Shown here: piece after piece, positions 52,552 to 62,232 of the stretch | How positions within the stretch are numbered: the first letter of the stretch is position 1 | Layout of the letters: each line of letters starts with the position of its first letter | Assembly: GCA_029263795.1 (NCBI GenBank) | Contig: JAJUFI010000001.1 | Span: forward strand, 1 to 64,000 | Direction of reading: 5' to 3' | DNA length: 64,000 nucleotides | DNA from: Alcaligenaceae bacterium | GTDB lineage: Bacteria > Pseudomonadota > Gammaproteobacteria > Burkholderiales > Burkholderiaceae_B | Made by a program: the position numbers and the translations under genes | Notes under the pieces: generated by a model | What the model was told of the DNA's origin: nothing | The model's input: only the letters and a program-made list of their open reading frames with translations | The model's database searches: none

Positions 52552-54143
52552 CAGTGGCGGAAGTGGCGGGTGCCCGTAAACACCATGGGGATGCCACGTT
52601 CGTTGGCCGCAGCGATCACTTCATCGTCGCGGATGCTGCCGCCCGGCTGAATCACGCAGCCGGCGCCCGCGTCCACCACGACATCAAGGCCGTCGCGGAA
52701 GGGGAAGAAGGCATCCGATGCTACGGCGGAACCAGCCAGCGTCAGCCCGGCGTTCTGCGCCTTGATGGAGGCAATGCGTGCAGAATCAACGCGGCTCATC
52801 TGGCCCGCGCCGACGCCGAGAGTCATGCCGTTGCCGGCAAACACGATGGCGTTGGACTTCACAAACTTTGCGACCTTCCATGCAAACTTCAGGTCTTCCA
52901 TTTGTTCGGCCGTCGGCTGAATGTCGGTCACGACACGGAATTCGGCATCGGGCGCCAGGAAATCGTCCGGGTTCTGCACCAGCCAGCCGCCACCCACGCG
53001 TTTGACATCAAAGGCGTTACGGCCGTCGCCCAGCGGAATCTGCAATACGCGCACGTTTTTCTTGGCCGCGAACACTGCCATTGCCTGGGAAGAATATTCT
53101 GGTGCCAGCACCACTTCGACAAACTGCTTGCTCACGGCTTCTGCCGTGGCGCCGTCAACCGGGCGGTTGAAGGCAATGATGCCGCCGAAAGCCGAAGTCG
53201 GGTCGGTCTTGAACGCCTTTTCGTAGGCTTCCAGAGGGGAGGCGCCCACGGCCACACCGCAGGGGTTAGCGTGTTTGATGATGACGCAGGCAGCGGAATC
53301 AAAGCTGCGAACACATTCCCAGCCGGCGTCGGCGTCTGCAATGTTGTTGTAGGACAGTTCCTTGCCCTGCAGCTGGGTATAGCTGCCCAGCAGGCCCGGG
53401 GCGACAGCAGGGTCAACGTAGAAGGCAGCCTGCTGGTGCGGGTTCTCGCCGTAACGCAGGACCTGGTTCTGCTTCAGCTGCAGATTGAGAACACGTGGCC
53501 ACTCCTGGCGCTCTGCGGGCTGATCCTGCGCGGGTTCGGACTGAGTCAGGCTGCTCAGATAAGTTGCGATGGCGCCGTCGTAGGCTGCGGTGTGGGCAAA
53601 AACCTTGGCAGCCAGTTCCAGGCGCAGGCCGTAGGAGGGCGCACCGTTGGGGCCGTCGATTTCGGCGAGGACGCGACCGTAATCGGCGGGGTCGATGACC
53701 ACAGTCGCACCACCGACAGGTGTGCCATGGTTTTTTGCAGCGGCGCGCAACATGGCGGGACCGCCGATGTCGATGTTCTCAATGGCATCGGCAAAGGTGC
53801 AGCCGGGCTTGGCGATGGTTTCGCGGAAGGGGTAGAGGTTCACCACCAGAAGGTCAATGCGATCAATGCCGTGCTCTTCCAGTGCCTGCATGTGTTCAGC
53901 ACTGTCCCGCCGTGCCAGCAGACCGCCATGAATCTTGGGGTGAAGCGTCTTCACACGCCCATCGAGGATCTCGGGGGAGCCCGTGTGCTGCGCGACTTCG
54001 GTCACCTTGATGCCAGCCTCGGCCAGCAGGCGGGCAGTGCCGCCGGTGGAGAGAATGCGGACGCCACGGCTGGCGAGGGCCTGGGCGAAGTCGACGATGC
54101 CCGATTTATCGGACACGGATATGAGAGCGGTCTGAATTTTCAT
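52551..54143 (-). CDS. purH: Bifunctional AICAR transformylase/IMP cyclohydrolase
   Basis: [50 protein letters not shown]. Confidence 0.97.
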   Translation of the reverse strand: MKIQTALISVSDKSGIVDFAQALASRGVRILSTGGTARLLAEAGIKVTEVAQHTGSPEILDGRVKTLHPKIHGGLLARRDSAEHMQALEEHGIDRIDLLVVNLYPFRETIAKPGCTFADAIENIDIGGPAMLRAAAKNHGTPVGGATVVIDPADYGRVLAEIDGPNGAPSYGLRLELAAKVFAHTAAYDGAIATYLSSLTQSEPAQDQPAERQEWPRVLNLQLKQNQVLRYGENPHQQAAFYVDPAVAPGLLGSYTQLQGKELSYNNIADADAGWECVRSFDSAACVIIKHANPCGVAVGASPLEAYEKAFKTDPTSAFGGIIAFNRPVDGATAEAVSKQFVEVVLAPEYSSQAMAVFAAKKNVRVLQIPLGDGRNAFDVKRVGGGWLVQNPDDFLAPDAEFRVVTDIQPTAEQMEDLKFAWKVAKFVKSNAIVFAGNGMTLGVGAGQMSRVDSARIASIKAQNAGLTLAGSAVASDAFFPFRDGLDVVVDAGAGCVIQPGGSIRDDEVIAAANERGIPMVFTGTRHFRH

Positions 54144-54170
54144 GGGGAGGTTCAGTGGTGATTGATGAAA

Positions 54171-54410
54171 TCAGGGTTGCAGGTCATGAGCCAGCAATTT
54201 CTTGCGCAGAGTGCTGCGGGTAATGCCCAGCATGGCCGCAGCTTTGGACTGATTGCCGTTGGATTTTTCCAGGGCCACCTGAAGCACGGGGCGTTCTACG
54301 CAATTGATGACCATGGCCAGCATGTCGCGCGGCTCGGAGTCACCCAGATCCGTGAAGTAACGTTCGAGGCGGTCGCGCACGGATTGTTCCAGGGGATTGA
54401 TGTTGCTCAT
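54171..54410 (-). CDS. fis: Fis-family nucleoid-associated DNA-binding protein
   Basis: ALEKSNGNQSKAAAMLGITRSTLRKKLLAHDL; dusB-fis order. Confidence 0.95.
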   Translation of the reverse strand: MSNINPLEQSVRDRLERYFTDLGDSEPRDMLAMVINCVERPVLQVALEKSNGNQSKAAAMLGITRSTLRKKLLAHDLQP

Positions 54411-54435
54411 GATTTGGAAGTGCTCTGGTTATGGT

Positions 54436-55446
54436 TCACGCAGCCAGGGCGTGAAGCTCTATGGTTTCGTTGGTGGAGAATTGGTCGAACCAGGCCTGCA
54501 GGGCGAGGACCTGTTCTTTTGTTGTTTCGCTGCTGTTGATCTGCCGCCGTACTTCTTCCGCATTGGGAAGCCCTTCGAGATACCACCCGATATGCTTGCG
54601 GGCGGTGCGCACACCTGTGTACTGACCATAGAACTGGTAGTGATCTTCCAGATGGTCAAGCAGGCAGCGTCGGAGTTCGCCCCAGGTGGGTGGAGCCAGG
54701 TGTTCTCCCGTGGCGAGATAATGACTGATCTCACGGAAAATCCACGGCCTGCCCTGTGCGGCGCGGCCGATCATCACCGCATCGGCGCCCGTATACTCTA
54801 ATACCTGCCGCGCTTTCTCGGGACTATCGATATCCCCATTGGCGACAACGGGAATTTCCAGACTGCGTTTGACTTCCCGTATGGTGTCGTACTCGGCTTC
54901 GCCTTGATAGAGGTCGCAGCGGGTCCGACCGTGCAGCGTCAGCGCGGCAATCCCGGCGTCCTGCGCGATCATGCCGATGCGTACAGCGTTGCGCGAGGAG
55001 CGGTCCCAGCCGGTACGCGTCTTGAGGGTGACGGGAATGTCGTAGGGGCGGCAGGCCTGCACCACGCTGTGCAGAATCCTGGCCACCAGGGCCTCGTCCC
55101 GAAGCAGGGCGGAACCCGACGCCACATTGCACACTTTCTTCACGGGACAACCCATGTTGATGTCAATGATGTGCGCGCCTTTCTCAATGTTGTAGCGCGC
55201 GGCTTCGGCCATCATTTCGGGGTCTGACCCGGCAATCTGCACTGCTATGGGCTCGGATTCGCCTTTGTGGTCTAGCCGGCGGGAAGTTTTGACGCTGTTC
55301 CACAGCTGCGGGTTGCTGGCAGCCATTTCAGACACGGCATAGGCCGCCCCCAGCGCCTTGCATAAGCGACGGTAGGGGCGATCGGTGACACCCGCCATGG
55401 GTGCCACAAAGACGGGGTGGGGAAGTGTCCAGGAGCCGATGCGCAT
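54436..55446 (-). CDS. dusB: tRNA dihydrouridine synthase B
   Basis: VFVAPMAGVTDRPYRRLCKALGA, DINMGCPVKKVCN, LHGRTR. Confidence 0.95.
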   Translation of the reverse strand: MRIGSWTLPHPVFVAPMAGVTDRPYRRLCKALGAAYAVSEMAASNPQLWNSVKTSRRLDHKGESEPIAVQIAGSDPEMMAEAARYNIEKGAHIIDINMGCPVKKVCNVASGSALLRDEALVARILHSVVQACRPYDIPVTLKTRTGWDRSSRNAVRIGMIAQDAGIAALTLHGRTRCDLYQGEAEYDTIREVKRSLEIPVVANGDIDSPEKARQVLEYTGADAVMIGRAAQGRPWIFREISHYLATGEHLAPPTWGELRRCLLDHLEDHYQFYGQYTGVRTARKHIGWYLEGLPNAEEVRRQINSSETTKEQVLALQAWFDQFSTNETIELHALAA

Positions 55447-55489
55447 CCGGCGATTTTAACCCCCCTTGAGGAGGCCGTCGTGAAACGGC

Positions 55490-56662
55490 TCAGCTGCGCA
55501 TACCTTCCAGCAGCTGCCGGGCCAGCTGATTTCGCAGGGGAGGGAGTAGGTCCATCGCCAGAAGTGCCGCGCCGCCAGCGTGTTCCAATAGCGGGATGCG
55601 TGTGGAAAAAACGCGTGGAAGAAGATCGGTGATGGCGATGGTGAGCCAGCGATCGAAACGACGGCGCCCGGTGAATTCGGTGCAATGGGGGTCCGGATCG
55701 GAATCGGGGCGCAGCAGCCACGGGGAAAGGGCCTGGGCGAGCTGTGCGACGTCGCGCAGGCCCAGATTCAAACCCTGGCCGGCCACGGGATGCAGGGTCT
55801 GGGCCGCATTACCGATGGCGATGCAGCGCAAGTTGATGCGTGACGGCCCGGCGTACAGTGCCAGGGGGAACACGGATACCTTGGTGACACTCTGAAGAGC
55901 GCCCAGACGGTCGCCGAATTGTTCCTGGAGGCGCCGGTCGAATTCTTCCCGAGGCAGGCCGCGCAATGTCTCGGACTGTTCCGGGCTGCAGCACCACACG
56001 ACACTGTAGATGTCGGAAGCCTGTGGGTGGGGCAGGGCGGCCAGCGGGCCGTTGCGTGTAAACCGCTCGTATGCCCAGCCAGGCTGGGGCCGGCTTGCAC
56101 GGACATTGGTCAATACTGCGTTCTGCCCATACTGGCGTTCCACACCCGATGGGCGGGCCCCATCTGACTGCACCGCGAGCCGGGCGCTGACCACGCCGCC
56201 ATCGTAGCGACATTCGACGTGATGCCCGCTCAAGTGGGGCAATGCCCGCCCCGTCAGGCGCGTGACCCCGCTGGTTTCAAGCGCCTGGTGCAGGGTTCCG
56301 AGGAGGTCGTCGTACCGCACCACATTGCCCAGCCGGGGAACGCCCAGATCGCGGTGGTCGATGACGACGCGCCCGAGACGGCTGCGCTGGGAAACATGAA
56401 CCTGGCGGATTTCCGCCGCCTGCCCGGGCCAGGCTCCCAGAGTTTCGAGAAATACACGGCTGCCATGGTTGAGCGCCAGACAACGGGGGTCTACCCCCGC
56501 AGACGCAGCCATGCCCGTACCGGGAGGAGGCGCAGCCGGACGTACGGGGCCGAGCAGCGCAATTCGGGCGGGATCAAGCGCTTTGCGCGCCAGAGCAAGT
56601 GCCAGTGCACACCCGGCCGGACCGGCTCCGAGTATGACGACGTCGAAATCCGTTGGTTTCAT
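55490..56662 (-). CDS. UbiH/UbiF/COQ6-family FAD-dependent monooxygenase
   Basis: FDVVILGAGPAGCALALALARKAL, GNAAQTLHPVAGQGLNLGLRDVAQLA. Confidence 0.9.
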   Translation of the reverse strand: MKPTDFDVVILGAGPAGCALALALARKALDPARIALLGPVRPAAPPPGTGMAASAGVDPRCLALNHGSRVFLETLGAWPGQAAEIRQVHVSQRSRLGRVVIDHRDLGVPRLGNVVRYDDLLGTLHQALETSGVTRLTGRALPHLSGHHVECRYDGGVVSARLAVQSDGARPSGVERQYGQNAVLTNVRASRPQPGWAYERFTRNGPLAALPHPQASDIYSVVWCCSPEQSETLRGLPREEFDRRLQEQFGDRLGALQSVTKVSVFPLALYAGPSRINLRCIAIGNAAQTLHPVAGQGLNLGLRDVAQLAQALSPWLLRPDSDPDPHCTEFTGRRRFDRWLTIAITDLLPRVFSTRIPLLEHAGGAALLAMDLLPPLRNQLARQLLEGMRS

Positions 56663-56731
56663 GGGCCCTATTTTACGCATATGTGGGAGCTCGCATGCGC
56701 GGAAAAAGACATCAGAAAGGCCCGTAAAGCT

Positions 56732-56760
56732 TTGTCTGACAAGTGAATTTCTGATAGAAT
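56732..56760 (+). promoter_or_regulatory. Sigma70-type promoter of a long-leader gene
   Basis: TTGTCT (56732-56737) - 17 bp - TAGAAT (56755-56760). Confidence 0.65.
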
Positions 56761-56766
56761 GGCGGG

Positions 56767-57003
56767 CGTTGAAACTTTATGGAGCTGTGTGGTGAATATC
56801 GACCCCGGCGAAAGTTGTAGTCGACACTTTGTCGACGTCTCTCGTTCCAGGCACTAGAGCCGCACCGCTCGCCCGTGCCCTGGAACCAGGGCGCGGAGCA
56901 TCCTGCATGTTCGCATGCTGACTCCCCGCCGTACCGAAAACCTGGCTTGTGTCTGCGACACGAGCTCACTCCCTGGTGTGTTTGCCGGGGGCAGGAGTCC
57001 CGT
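56767..57003 (+). ncRNA. Candidate structured 5' leader / cis-regulatory RNA (~237 nt)
   Basis: Multiple hairpins plus alternative SD-pairing segments between the promoter and the ATG at 57004 (see finding). Confidence 0.6.
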
Positions 57004-57339
57004 ATGCGTTTGTTTCATCTGTTTTTGCGCCGTGCTGGCGTACAGGCCACTTCTGCGCGCGCCCCGCGTAACACTTCCCGTCTGACTGTCGTTTGTCCAC
57101 GGGAACAATTGCCGTCCGTGCGCCGTCAAATCTATCGCGACCTCCATGCCGATGGCATCCAGATCGCTCAAGTGAGCGTGGATTACGGCCAACCCGCCGG
57201 CATGGTTCGGGCCAGCATCACCGTCGATTGCCCGCCACCCCTGCGACCGGAACTGATGTCGAGGGCGAAGCGGCTGCAGGCTCACCCGGGCATCCACGAA
57301 ATTCATTGGGGAAGTGCCCGGCGGCATGCTTTAAACTAA
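57004..57339 (+). CDS. Small cytosolic protein resembling the MgtC/SapB C-terminal (ACT-like) domain
   Basis: SD AGGAG (56993-56997); RLTVVCPREQLPSVRRQIYRDLHADGIQIAQVSVDYG...AHPGIHEIHW. Confidence 0.6.
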   Translation: MRLFHLFLRRAGVQATSARAPRNTSRLTVVCPREQLPSVRRQIYRDLHADGIQIAQVSVDYGQPAGMVRASITVDCPPPLRPELMSRAKRLQAHPGIHEIHWGSARRHALN

Positions 57340-57379
57340 GGGTGGCTCTCATGTTGGCTGCCTGAACGGACTACCGCCC

Positions 57380-58240
57380 ATGCACTTGCTCGAATGGCTC
57401 ATCCCCTGGGAATTTTCCCCATTATTCCTGTTCTTCTTCCTGGGGGGGGCCTGGCTGTTCCAGCGTGGTATGCGGGTCCATAAGGTAAGCGGCTGGCGCA
57501 AGGCACTCTTCTGGTCGGGCATGGTCATCCTCTATCTGGCCATGCACACGCGGCTCGACTATTACGCCGAGCGGATGTTCTTCATTCACCGCCTGCAGCA
57601 CTTGGTGCTGCACCATCTCGGGCCCCTGCTAATAATGGGTGCCTATCCCGGCCAGGTGCTTCGCGCAGGTTTGCCCATGCGCTGGCGCATCCGCTTGCAG
57701 GAATTCCGCCGCAGCAGCCTGGGCCTGGGCATTGAGGCGGTACTCACCAATCGCATCCTCGTTCCCTTTCTCTTCGTGATTCTGGTCGTGGGCTTTCTGC
57801 ACCCGACCGTCCAGTTCTATTCCATGCTCGACTGGCGGCTTTACCGGCTGATGAACTGGTCGGTGGTAATCAGTGGCTTCATGTACTGGAATTTGATTCT
57901 CGACCGCCGCCCAAGTCCGCCGGCGGTTCTCTCGCCCGGTGGGCGGGTGTTCTGTCCCTTGGTGACCATGGTGCCGCAGATTATCGCCGGAGCCGTCATC
58001 ACCTTTTCCGAATACGACCTCTATCCCATCTTCGATCTCTGTGGTCGCGCCATTCCGGGCATGACGGCCATTGCCGACCAGGCCATAGGCGGGCTCACAA
58101 TGTGGGTGCTTGCAGGTTTCGTGGAAGTGTTTGGGGTGCTCTACGCATTATCCACGGTCATGAGGCTGTCCGAGAAAAATCGGCTTCCACACAAACGCAA
58201 GGGCCAAGCCGCCGCCCCTGGTGTTCCGGTGGCATCATGA
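57380..58240 (+). CDS. CtaG-family cytochrome c oxidase assembly factor-like membrane protein
   Basis: MHTRLDYYAERMFFIHRLQHLVLHHLGPLLIMGAYPG caa3_CtaG pattern. Confidence 0.85.
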   Translation: MHLLEWLIPWEFSPLFLFFFLGGAWLFQRGMRVHKVSGWRKALFWSGMVILYLAMHTRLDYYAERMFFIHRLQHLVLHHLGPLLIMGAYPGQVLRAGLPMRWRIRLQEFRRSSLGLGIEAVLTNRILVPFLFVILVVGFLHPTVQFYSMLDWRLYRLMNWSVVISGFMYWNLILDRRPSPPAVLSPGGRVFCPLVTMVPQIIAGAVITFSEYDLYPIFDLCGRAIPGMTAIADQAIGGLTMWVLAGFVEVFGVLYALSTVMRLSEKNRLPHKRKGQAAAPGVPVAS

Positions 58241-58268
58241 TCACAGTTGTCTGAAGCGAGGTGTTCCG

Positions 58269-59789
58269 GTGAAGTTTCACCACCGTTCCCGCAGCAGAAT
58301 GTCTTCTTCGTGGCAAACCCGGCTATCCGGGGCCCTGGTGGCGGGGGCGCTCATCGCCACCGGCCCATTCGCAGCGTATTCCCAGCCTGTCGGCATTCCG
58401 AGCATGGGGGTTGCCTCCGCTGCCGAGCTCTCCCCTGGCGTGGAGCGGACGCTGGGCGACGCCATCATGGAGCAGGGCCGGCGCGACCCCAGCTATATCG
58501 CCGACCCTGACGTTCTGCAGTATCTCACCGAGATGGGGCAGAGGCTGGCGGCCCATGCAAGTACGGCAGTTGGCCGCATCAACGTCTTTGCCTTGCGTGA
58601 TCCGCAGGTTAATGCATTTGCATTGCCGGGTGGCTATATCGGGGTGAACAGCGGTCTGGTGGTCACAGCCGAATCCGAATCCGAACTGGCTTCCGTGGTG
58701 GCTCACGAAATAGCTCACGTTCTGCAGCGTCATATTGCGCGAGGCATGACTCAGCGAGCCCAGTCCAATCACGCCATGATAGCCACCCTGGCCGGTACGC
58801 TTCTGGCTGCCCTGTCGGGCAGTGCGGATCTGGCCATGGGGGTGGCAGCATTCGGGCAGGCGGCAGCAGTGGACAGGCAGTTGGGCTTTTCCCGTCAGGC
58901 GGAACAAGAAGCCGACCGCATGGGCCTCGACATGATGACTCGGGCGGGTTACGACCCGGCCGGCATGGCGCGGATGTTCGAGCGTCTCGACAGTGCCTCA
59001 CGCCTCAATCAGGGTGCGGGTGGCAACACGTATGCGACCACCCACCCCTTGTCGGTGCAACGTCTTGCAGATGCTCAGAACCGTGTCATGCGGGCTGATC
59101 GCAAGGCAAACGACAGCAGCGATGCATTCTGGTATGTTCGCGCCAAATTGCGCATCGAGCAAGCGCGCGCCGGGCAGGCCCTGCGATCTGCGGAAGAATT
59201 TCTACGCGCCGAAACTAGGCAGGCGAAGGGGGTGCAGCGCTCCGCTGCCTGGTATGGCCTCGCATATTCAGCCTGGAAACGGCGTGATTACGGGCAAGCT
59301 CAACAAGCTCTTGACCAGGCGCGCGCTACGGGATCCGCGGGGCCGCAGCTCGCCGCGCTGGAGATTGCCATCAGTCTGGGCAGGGGGGATGCCGACGCCG
59401 CCGTGAGGCTGGGTGAATCCGCCGCCCGGCGCTGGCCTGGCAGTCAGGGTGTGGCACTGGCTTATGTGGATGCGCTGCAGAGCGCAGGCCGCCACGATGT
59501 GGCGGTTGGGCATCTGCAGGGTCTCATCAAGCAATGGCCGGAAGTGCCTAGCCTGTGGCAACTGCAGGCGCGCAGCCAGGAAGTGCTGGGGCGGCGGGCC
59601 GCCGCCCGACGGTCCATGGCCACCTACTATGAGCTGACTGGTGCTCTGCCCGCAGCAGTGGAACAGTTGCAGCAGGCAAGGGCCATGAGCAGTGACTTTT
59701 ATGAACAGTCCGAACTGGATGTCCGCATCCGCCAGCTCAGGGAAAGGCTGGAGTCTGATCGCCAGCTGCTGGAACGCTTCAAGAAGTGA
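58269..59789 (+). CDS. M48-family metalloprotease with TPR-like C terminus (BepA-like)
   Basis: Signal peptide, VVAHEIAHVLQRH zinc motif, ESELASVV, EADRMGLDMM; GTG start at 58269 or ATG at 58299. Confidence 0.88.
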   Translation: MKFHHRSRSRMSSSWQTRLSGALVAGALIATGPFAAYSQPVGIPSMGVASAAELSPGVERTLGDAIMEQGRRDPSYIADPDVLQYLTEMGQRLAAHASTAVGRINVFALRDPQVNAFALPGGYIGVNSGLVVTAESESELASVVAHEIAHVLQRHIARGMTQRAQSNHAMIATLAGTLLAALSGSADLAMGVAAFGQAAAVDRQLGFSRQAEQEADRMGLDMMTRAGYDPAGMARMFERLDSASRLNQGAGGNTYATTHPLSVQRLADAQNRVMRADRKANDSSDAFWYVRAKLRIEQARAGQALRSAEEFLRAETRQAKGVQRSAAWYGLAYSAWKRRDYGQAQQALDQARATGSAGPQLAALEIAISLGRGDADAAVRLGESAARRWPGSQGVALAYVDALQSAGRHDVAVGHLQGLIKQWPEVPSLWQLQARSQEVLGRRAAARRSMATYYELTGALPAAVEQLQQARAMSSDFYEQSELDVRIRQLRERLESDRQLLERFKK

Positions 59790-59913
59790 ACGTTCGTCGG
59801 CTGTTTCGCAGCCAAGCTAACCGATCTGATACCTGCAGGCTTCCACCCCGGAAAGCGGGTTGGTGCATTCCGCCGCGCCGCTTCAAGATTCAAGCCGCCC
59901 GCAACGGCACGTG

Positions 59914-61005
59914 TCAGCTCTGCGTTTCCAGATACCTGGCCAGCCGCGCAGGCAGCCAGTTTAGGTTCCCGGGAAAAGGGCCGGTGACAAAGGCCGCATG
60001 CCCACCGTGCGCCGGTTGATGCAGCAACACGCTGTCTGAACACTCGTGTGTGTCAGGTAGGGATGGTGCGGGAACGAATGGGTCGTTCCTGGCATTCAGC
60101 ACCAGTGTCGGCACCGCAATGGACTTCAATTTTGGTTTGCTGGAAGCGCGCGTCCAGTAATCCAGGGCATTGCGATACCCGTGCATGGGTGCAGTGTACA
60201 GGTCGTCAAATTCACGTATGGTGCGGGCCTGTGTGAGGCGCAGGACATCGATGGTGCCTGGAAAGCGTCGCGCTTTTTCCAGCACCTTGGGGCGCATCGT
60301 CCGCAGGAAATGGCGACAATAAAGATGGCGCCCCGCCCAATTTTCGGACAAGGTACGGCCACAGGCGACCAGATCGAGGGGCACTGACACCGCCGCAGCG
60401 GCCTGAAGCCAGCCGGCTTCGCTCCCCTGTTCGCCCAAGTACTTCAACATGGCGTTGCCCCCGAGAGAAACCCCGACCGCATGCCAGCGGGCGTCGGGCA
60501 AGCGCCGACGGACCACATCGAGCATGAATTCGATATCGGCGGAATCACCCGAAAAATATGCGCGCGCCATGCGGTTCGGAAAACCCGAACAGCCCCGGAA
60601 ATGGGCGATGACGGTAACCCAGCCGCGCGCCCGGAAGTACTGGGCTATGGACTGGGCGTAGTGGCTGCGGCTGCTGCCTTCCAGCCCGTGGAAGATCACC
60701 AGGGCGGGAGTGCCGGCATTGGCACACAGCTGTTCCCAATCGGCATCCTGCATCCAGCGTCGTGCTGCGGTGCGCTGCAGTTGCGGATCAGGCCGGGCCT
60801 TGCGCCCGTTCACGTGGCGATCAGCATACAGGCCTGGGCCCGCCCAGTCGAAGTCGAGGAAGTCGCCGTCTGGGGTATCTACACGGTCGCGGACAAAGGA
60901 AATGCGGTGGTGGCGAACCACCAGCGCACCGTACAGCGTTTGTGCATGCCCGTCCGGCAGCCACCAGGGGGCGGGGCACGGCGAGGTGTCGACGCTTGCG
61001 GTCAC
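59914..61005 (-). CDS. YheT-like alpha/beta hydrolase (GTG start)
   Basis: PWWLPDGHAQTLYGAL, IFHGLEGSSRSHYAQSIAQYFRARGW, GVSLGGNAMLKYLGEQG. Confidence 0.88.
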   Translation of the reverse strand: MTASVDTSPCPAPWWLPDGHAQTLYGALVVRHHRISFVRDRVDTPDGDFLDFDWAGPGLYADRHVNGRKARPDPQLQRTAARRWMQDADWEQLCANAGTPALVIFHGLEGSSRSHYAQSIAQYFRARGWVTVIAHFRGCSGFPNRMARAYFSGDSADIEFMLDVVRRRLPDARWHAVGVSLGGNAMLKYLGEQGSEAGWLQAAAAVSVPLDLVACGRTLSENWAGRHLYCRHFLRTMRPKVLEKARRFPGTIDVLRLTQARTIREFDDLYTAPMHGYRNALDYWTRASSKPKLKSIAVPTLVLNARNDPFVPAPSLPDTHECSDSVLLHQPAHGGHAAFVTGPFPGNLNWLPARLARYLETQS

Positions 61006-61021
61006 GTCAAACCTCTGAAAA

Positions 61022-61234
61022 TTAATGGCCGTGGACTTTTTCGCCTTCCTTGAGCTTGTACGCGGTACCGCAATAGGGGCAGATTGCACCACCGGTCTGG
61101 ACGACTTCGATGTAGACGCGGGGATGCATGCTCCAAAGCGGAGCATTGGGGCCGGGACAATAAACGGGAAGATCCTTTGCTTCTACGTAGACTGTCTCAC
61201 CTTTTTGGAGATTTTTCTCGGGCGCACTGCTCAT
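61022..61234 (-). CDS. Zinc-finger (CHCC-type) domain protein
   Basis: VYCPGPNAPLWSMHPRVYIEVVQTGGAICPYCGTAY. Confidence 0.85.
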   Translation of the reverse strand: MSSAPEKNLQKGETVYVEAKDLPVYCPGPNAPLWSMHPRVYIEVVQTGGAICPYCGTAYKLKEGEKVHGH

Positions 61235-61257
61235 TTCTGTTCCTGAAAAAATTGGCA

Positions 61258-62178
61258 TCATACCGGTGTGAGCCAATGATGGTATTTGGGGATACGGCCA
61301 TGGACTGCATCAAAGAACGTGGCCTGCAATTTTTCGGTGATGGGGCCGCGGCGACCGGCGCCTATTTGACGCCCGTCGATCTCACGAATGGGCGTGATTT
61401 CGGCTGCCGTGCCTGAAAAGAAGGCTTCGTCGGCTATGTAGAGATCATCGCGGGTGAGGCGGCGTGACTGCACGGGCATGCCGAGATCGGCAGCCAGGGT
61501 ATGTACGGTGGAGCGTGTGATGCCGGTGAGCGCGGAGGCAATTTCGGGTTCGTAGATGACGCCGTCCCTGACTATGAACAGGTTCTCGCCGGCACCTTCC
61601 GCAACAAACCCTTCGGTGTCCAGCAGGATGGCTTCGTCGTAGCCATGATCGAGCGCTTCGGCATTGGCCAGGATGGAATTCGCATAGGTGCTGGCAACCT
61701 TGGCACGCGGCATGGTGACGTTGACATGTTGGCGAGCGTAAGAAGAAATCTTTACGCGAATGCCGGCCTTGAGGGCTTCCTCGCCCAGGTAGGCTCCCCA
61801 GGACCAAGCCGCAATGGCTACATGCACTTTGGCACCTTTGGGCGATACTCCCATTTTTTCCGAGCCATAGAACACCAGCGGGCGTATGTAGCAGGATTCG
61901 AGCTCATTGGCCCGTACCGCTTCACGTTGAGCCTCGTTGATGGTTTCCTGATCGAAAGGCATCGGCATCTGATAGATATGTGCCGAGTTGAACAGGCGGC
62001 GGGTGTGATCCTGCAAACGGAAGATGGCGGTTCCGAGTTCAGTCTTGTAGGCGCGAACGCCCTCGAAGACGGCAAGCCCATAGTGAAGGGAATGCGTCAG
62101 GACATGCGTGTTTGCATCGCGCCAGGGAACCAGTTTGCCGTCATACCAAATGACACCATCACGATCAGCCATGGACAT
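61258..62178 (-). CDS. ilvE: Branched-chain amino acid aminotransferase
   Basis: GVIWYDGKLVPWRDANTHVLTHSLHYGLAVFEGVRAYKT; SYARQHVNVTMPRAKVASTYANSILA. Confidence 0.95.
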   Translation of the reverse strand: MSMADRDGVIWYDGKLVPWRDANTHVLTHSLHYGLAVFEGVRAYKTELGTAIFRLQDHTRRLFNSAHIYQMPMPFDQETINEAQREAVRANELESCYIRPLVFYGSEKMGVSPKGAKVHVAIAAWSWGAYLGEEALKAGIRVKISSYARQHVNVTMPRAKVASTYANSILANAEALDHGYDEAILLDTEGFVAEGAGENLFIVRDGVIYEPEIASALTGITRSTVHTLAADLGMPVQSRRLTRDDLYIADEAFFSGTAAEITPIREIDGRQIGAGRRGPITEKLQATFFDAVHGRIPKYHHWLTPV

Positions 62179-62209
62179 ATCGCTCTCCCGAAAAGTCGCT
62201 TGATTGTAC

Positions 62210-62232
62210 CAAGGTCAGACCTTGACAAGGTC
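62210..62232. promoter_or_regulatory. Triple-heptamer alternating palindrome operator candidate
   Basis: CAAGGTC-a-GACCTTG-a-CAAGGTC in the ilvE/azlC divergent region. Confidence 0.65.

Noticed and set aside
52554-54161. 535-aa ORF on the + strand spanning all of purH
   Set aside because: Mirror ORF from GC-rich codon bias antisense to an unambiguous purH; low-complexity, no family features.
61006-61146. N-terminal extension of the YheT-like ORF
   Set aside because: Overlaps the zinc-finger gene on the same strand; the GTG at 61005 gives the expected N terminus.
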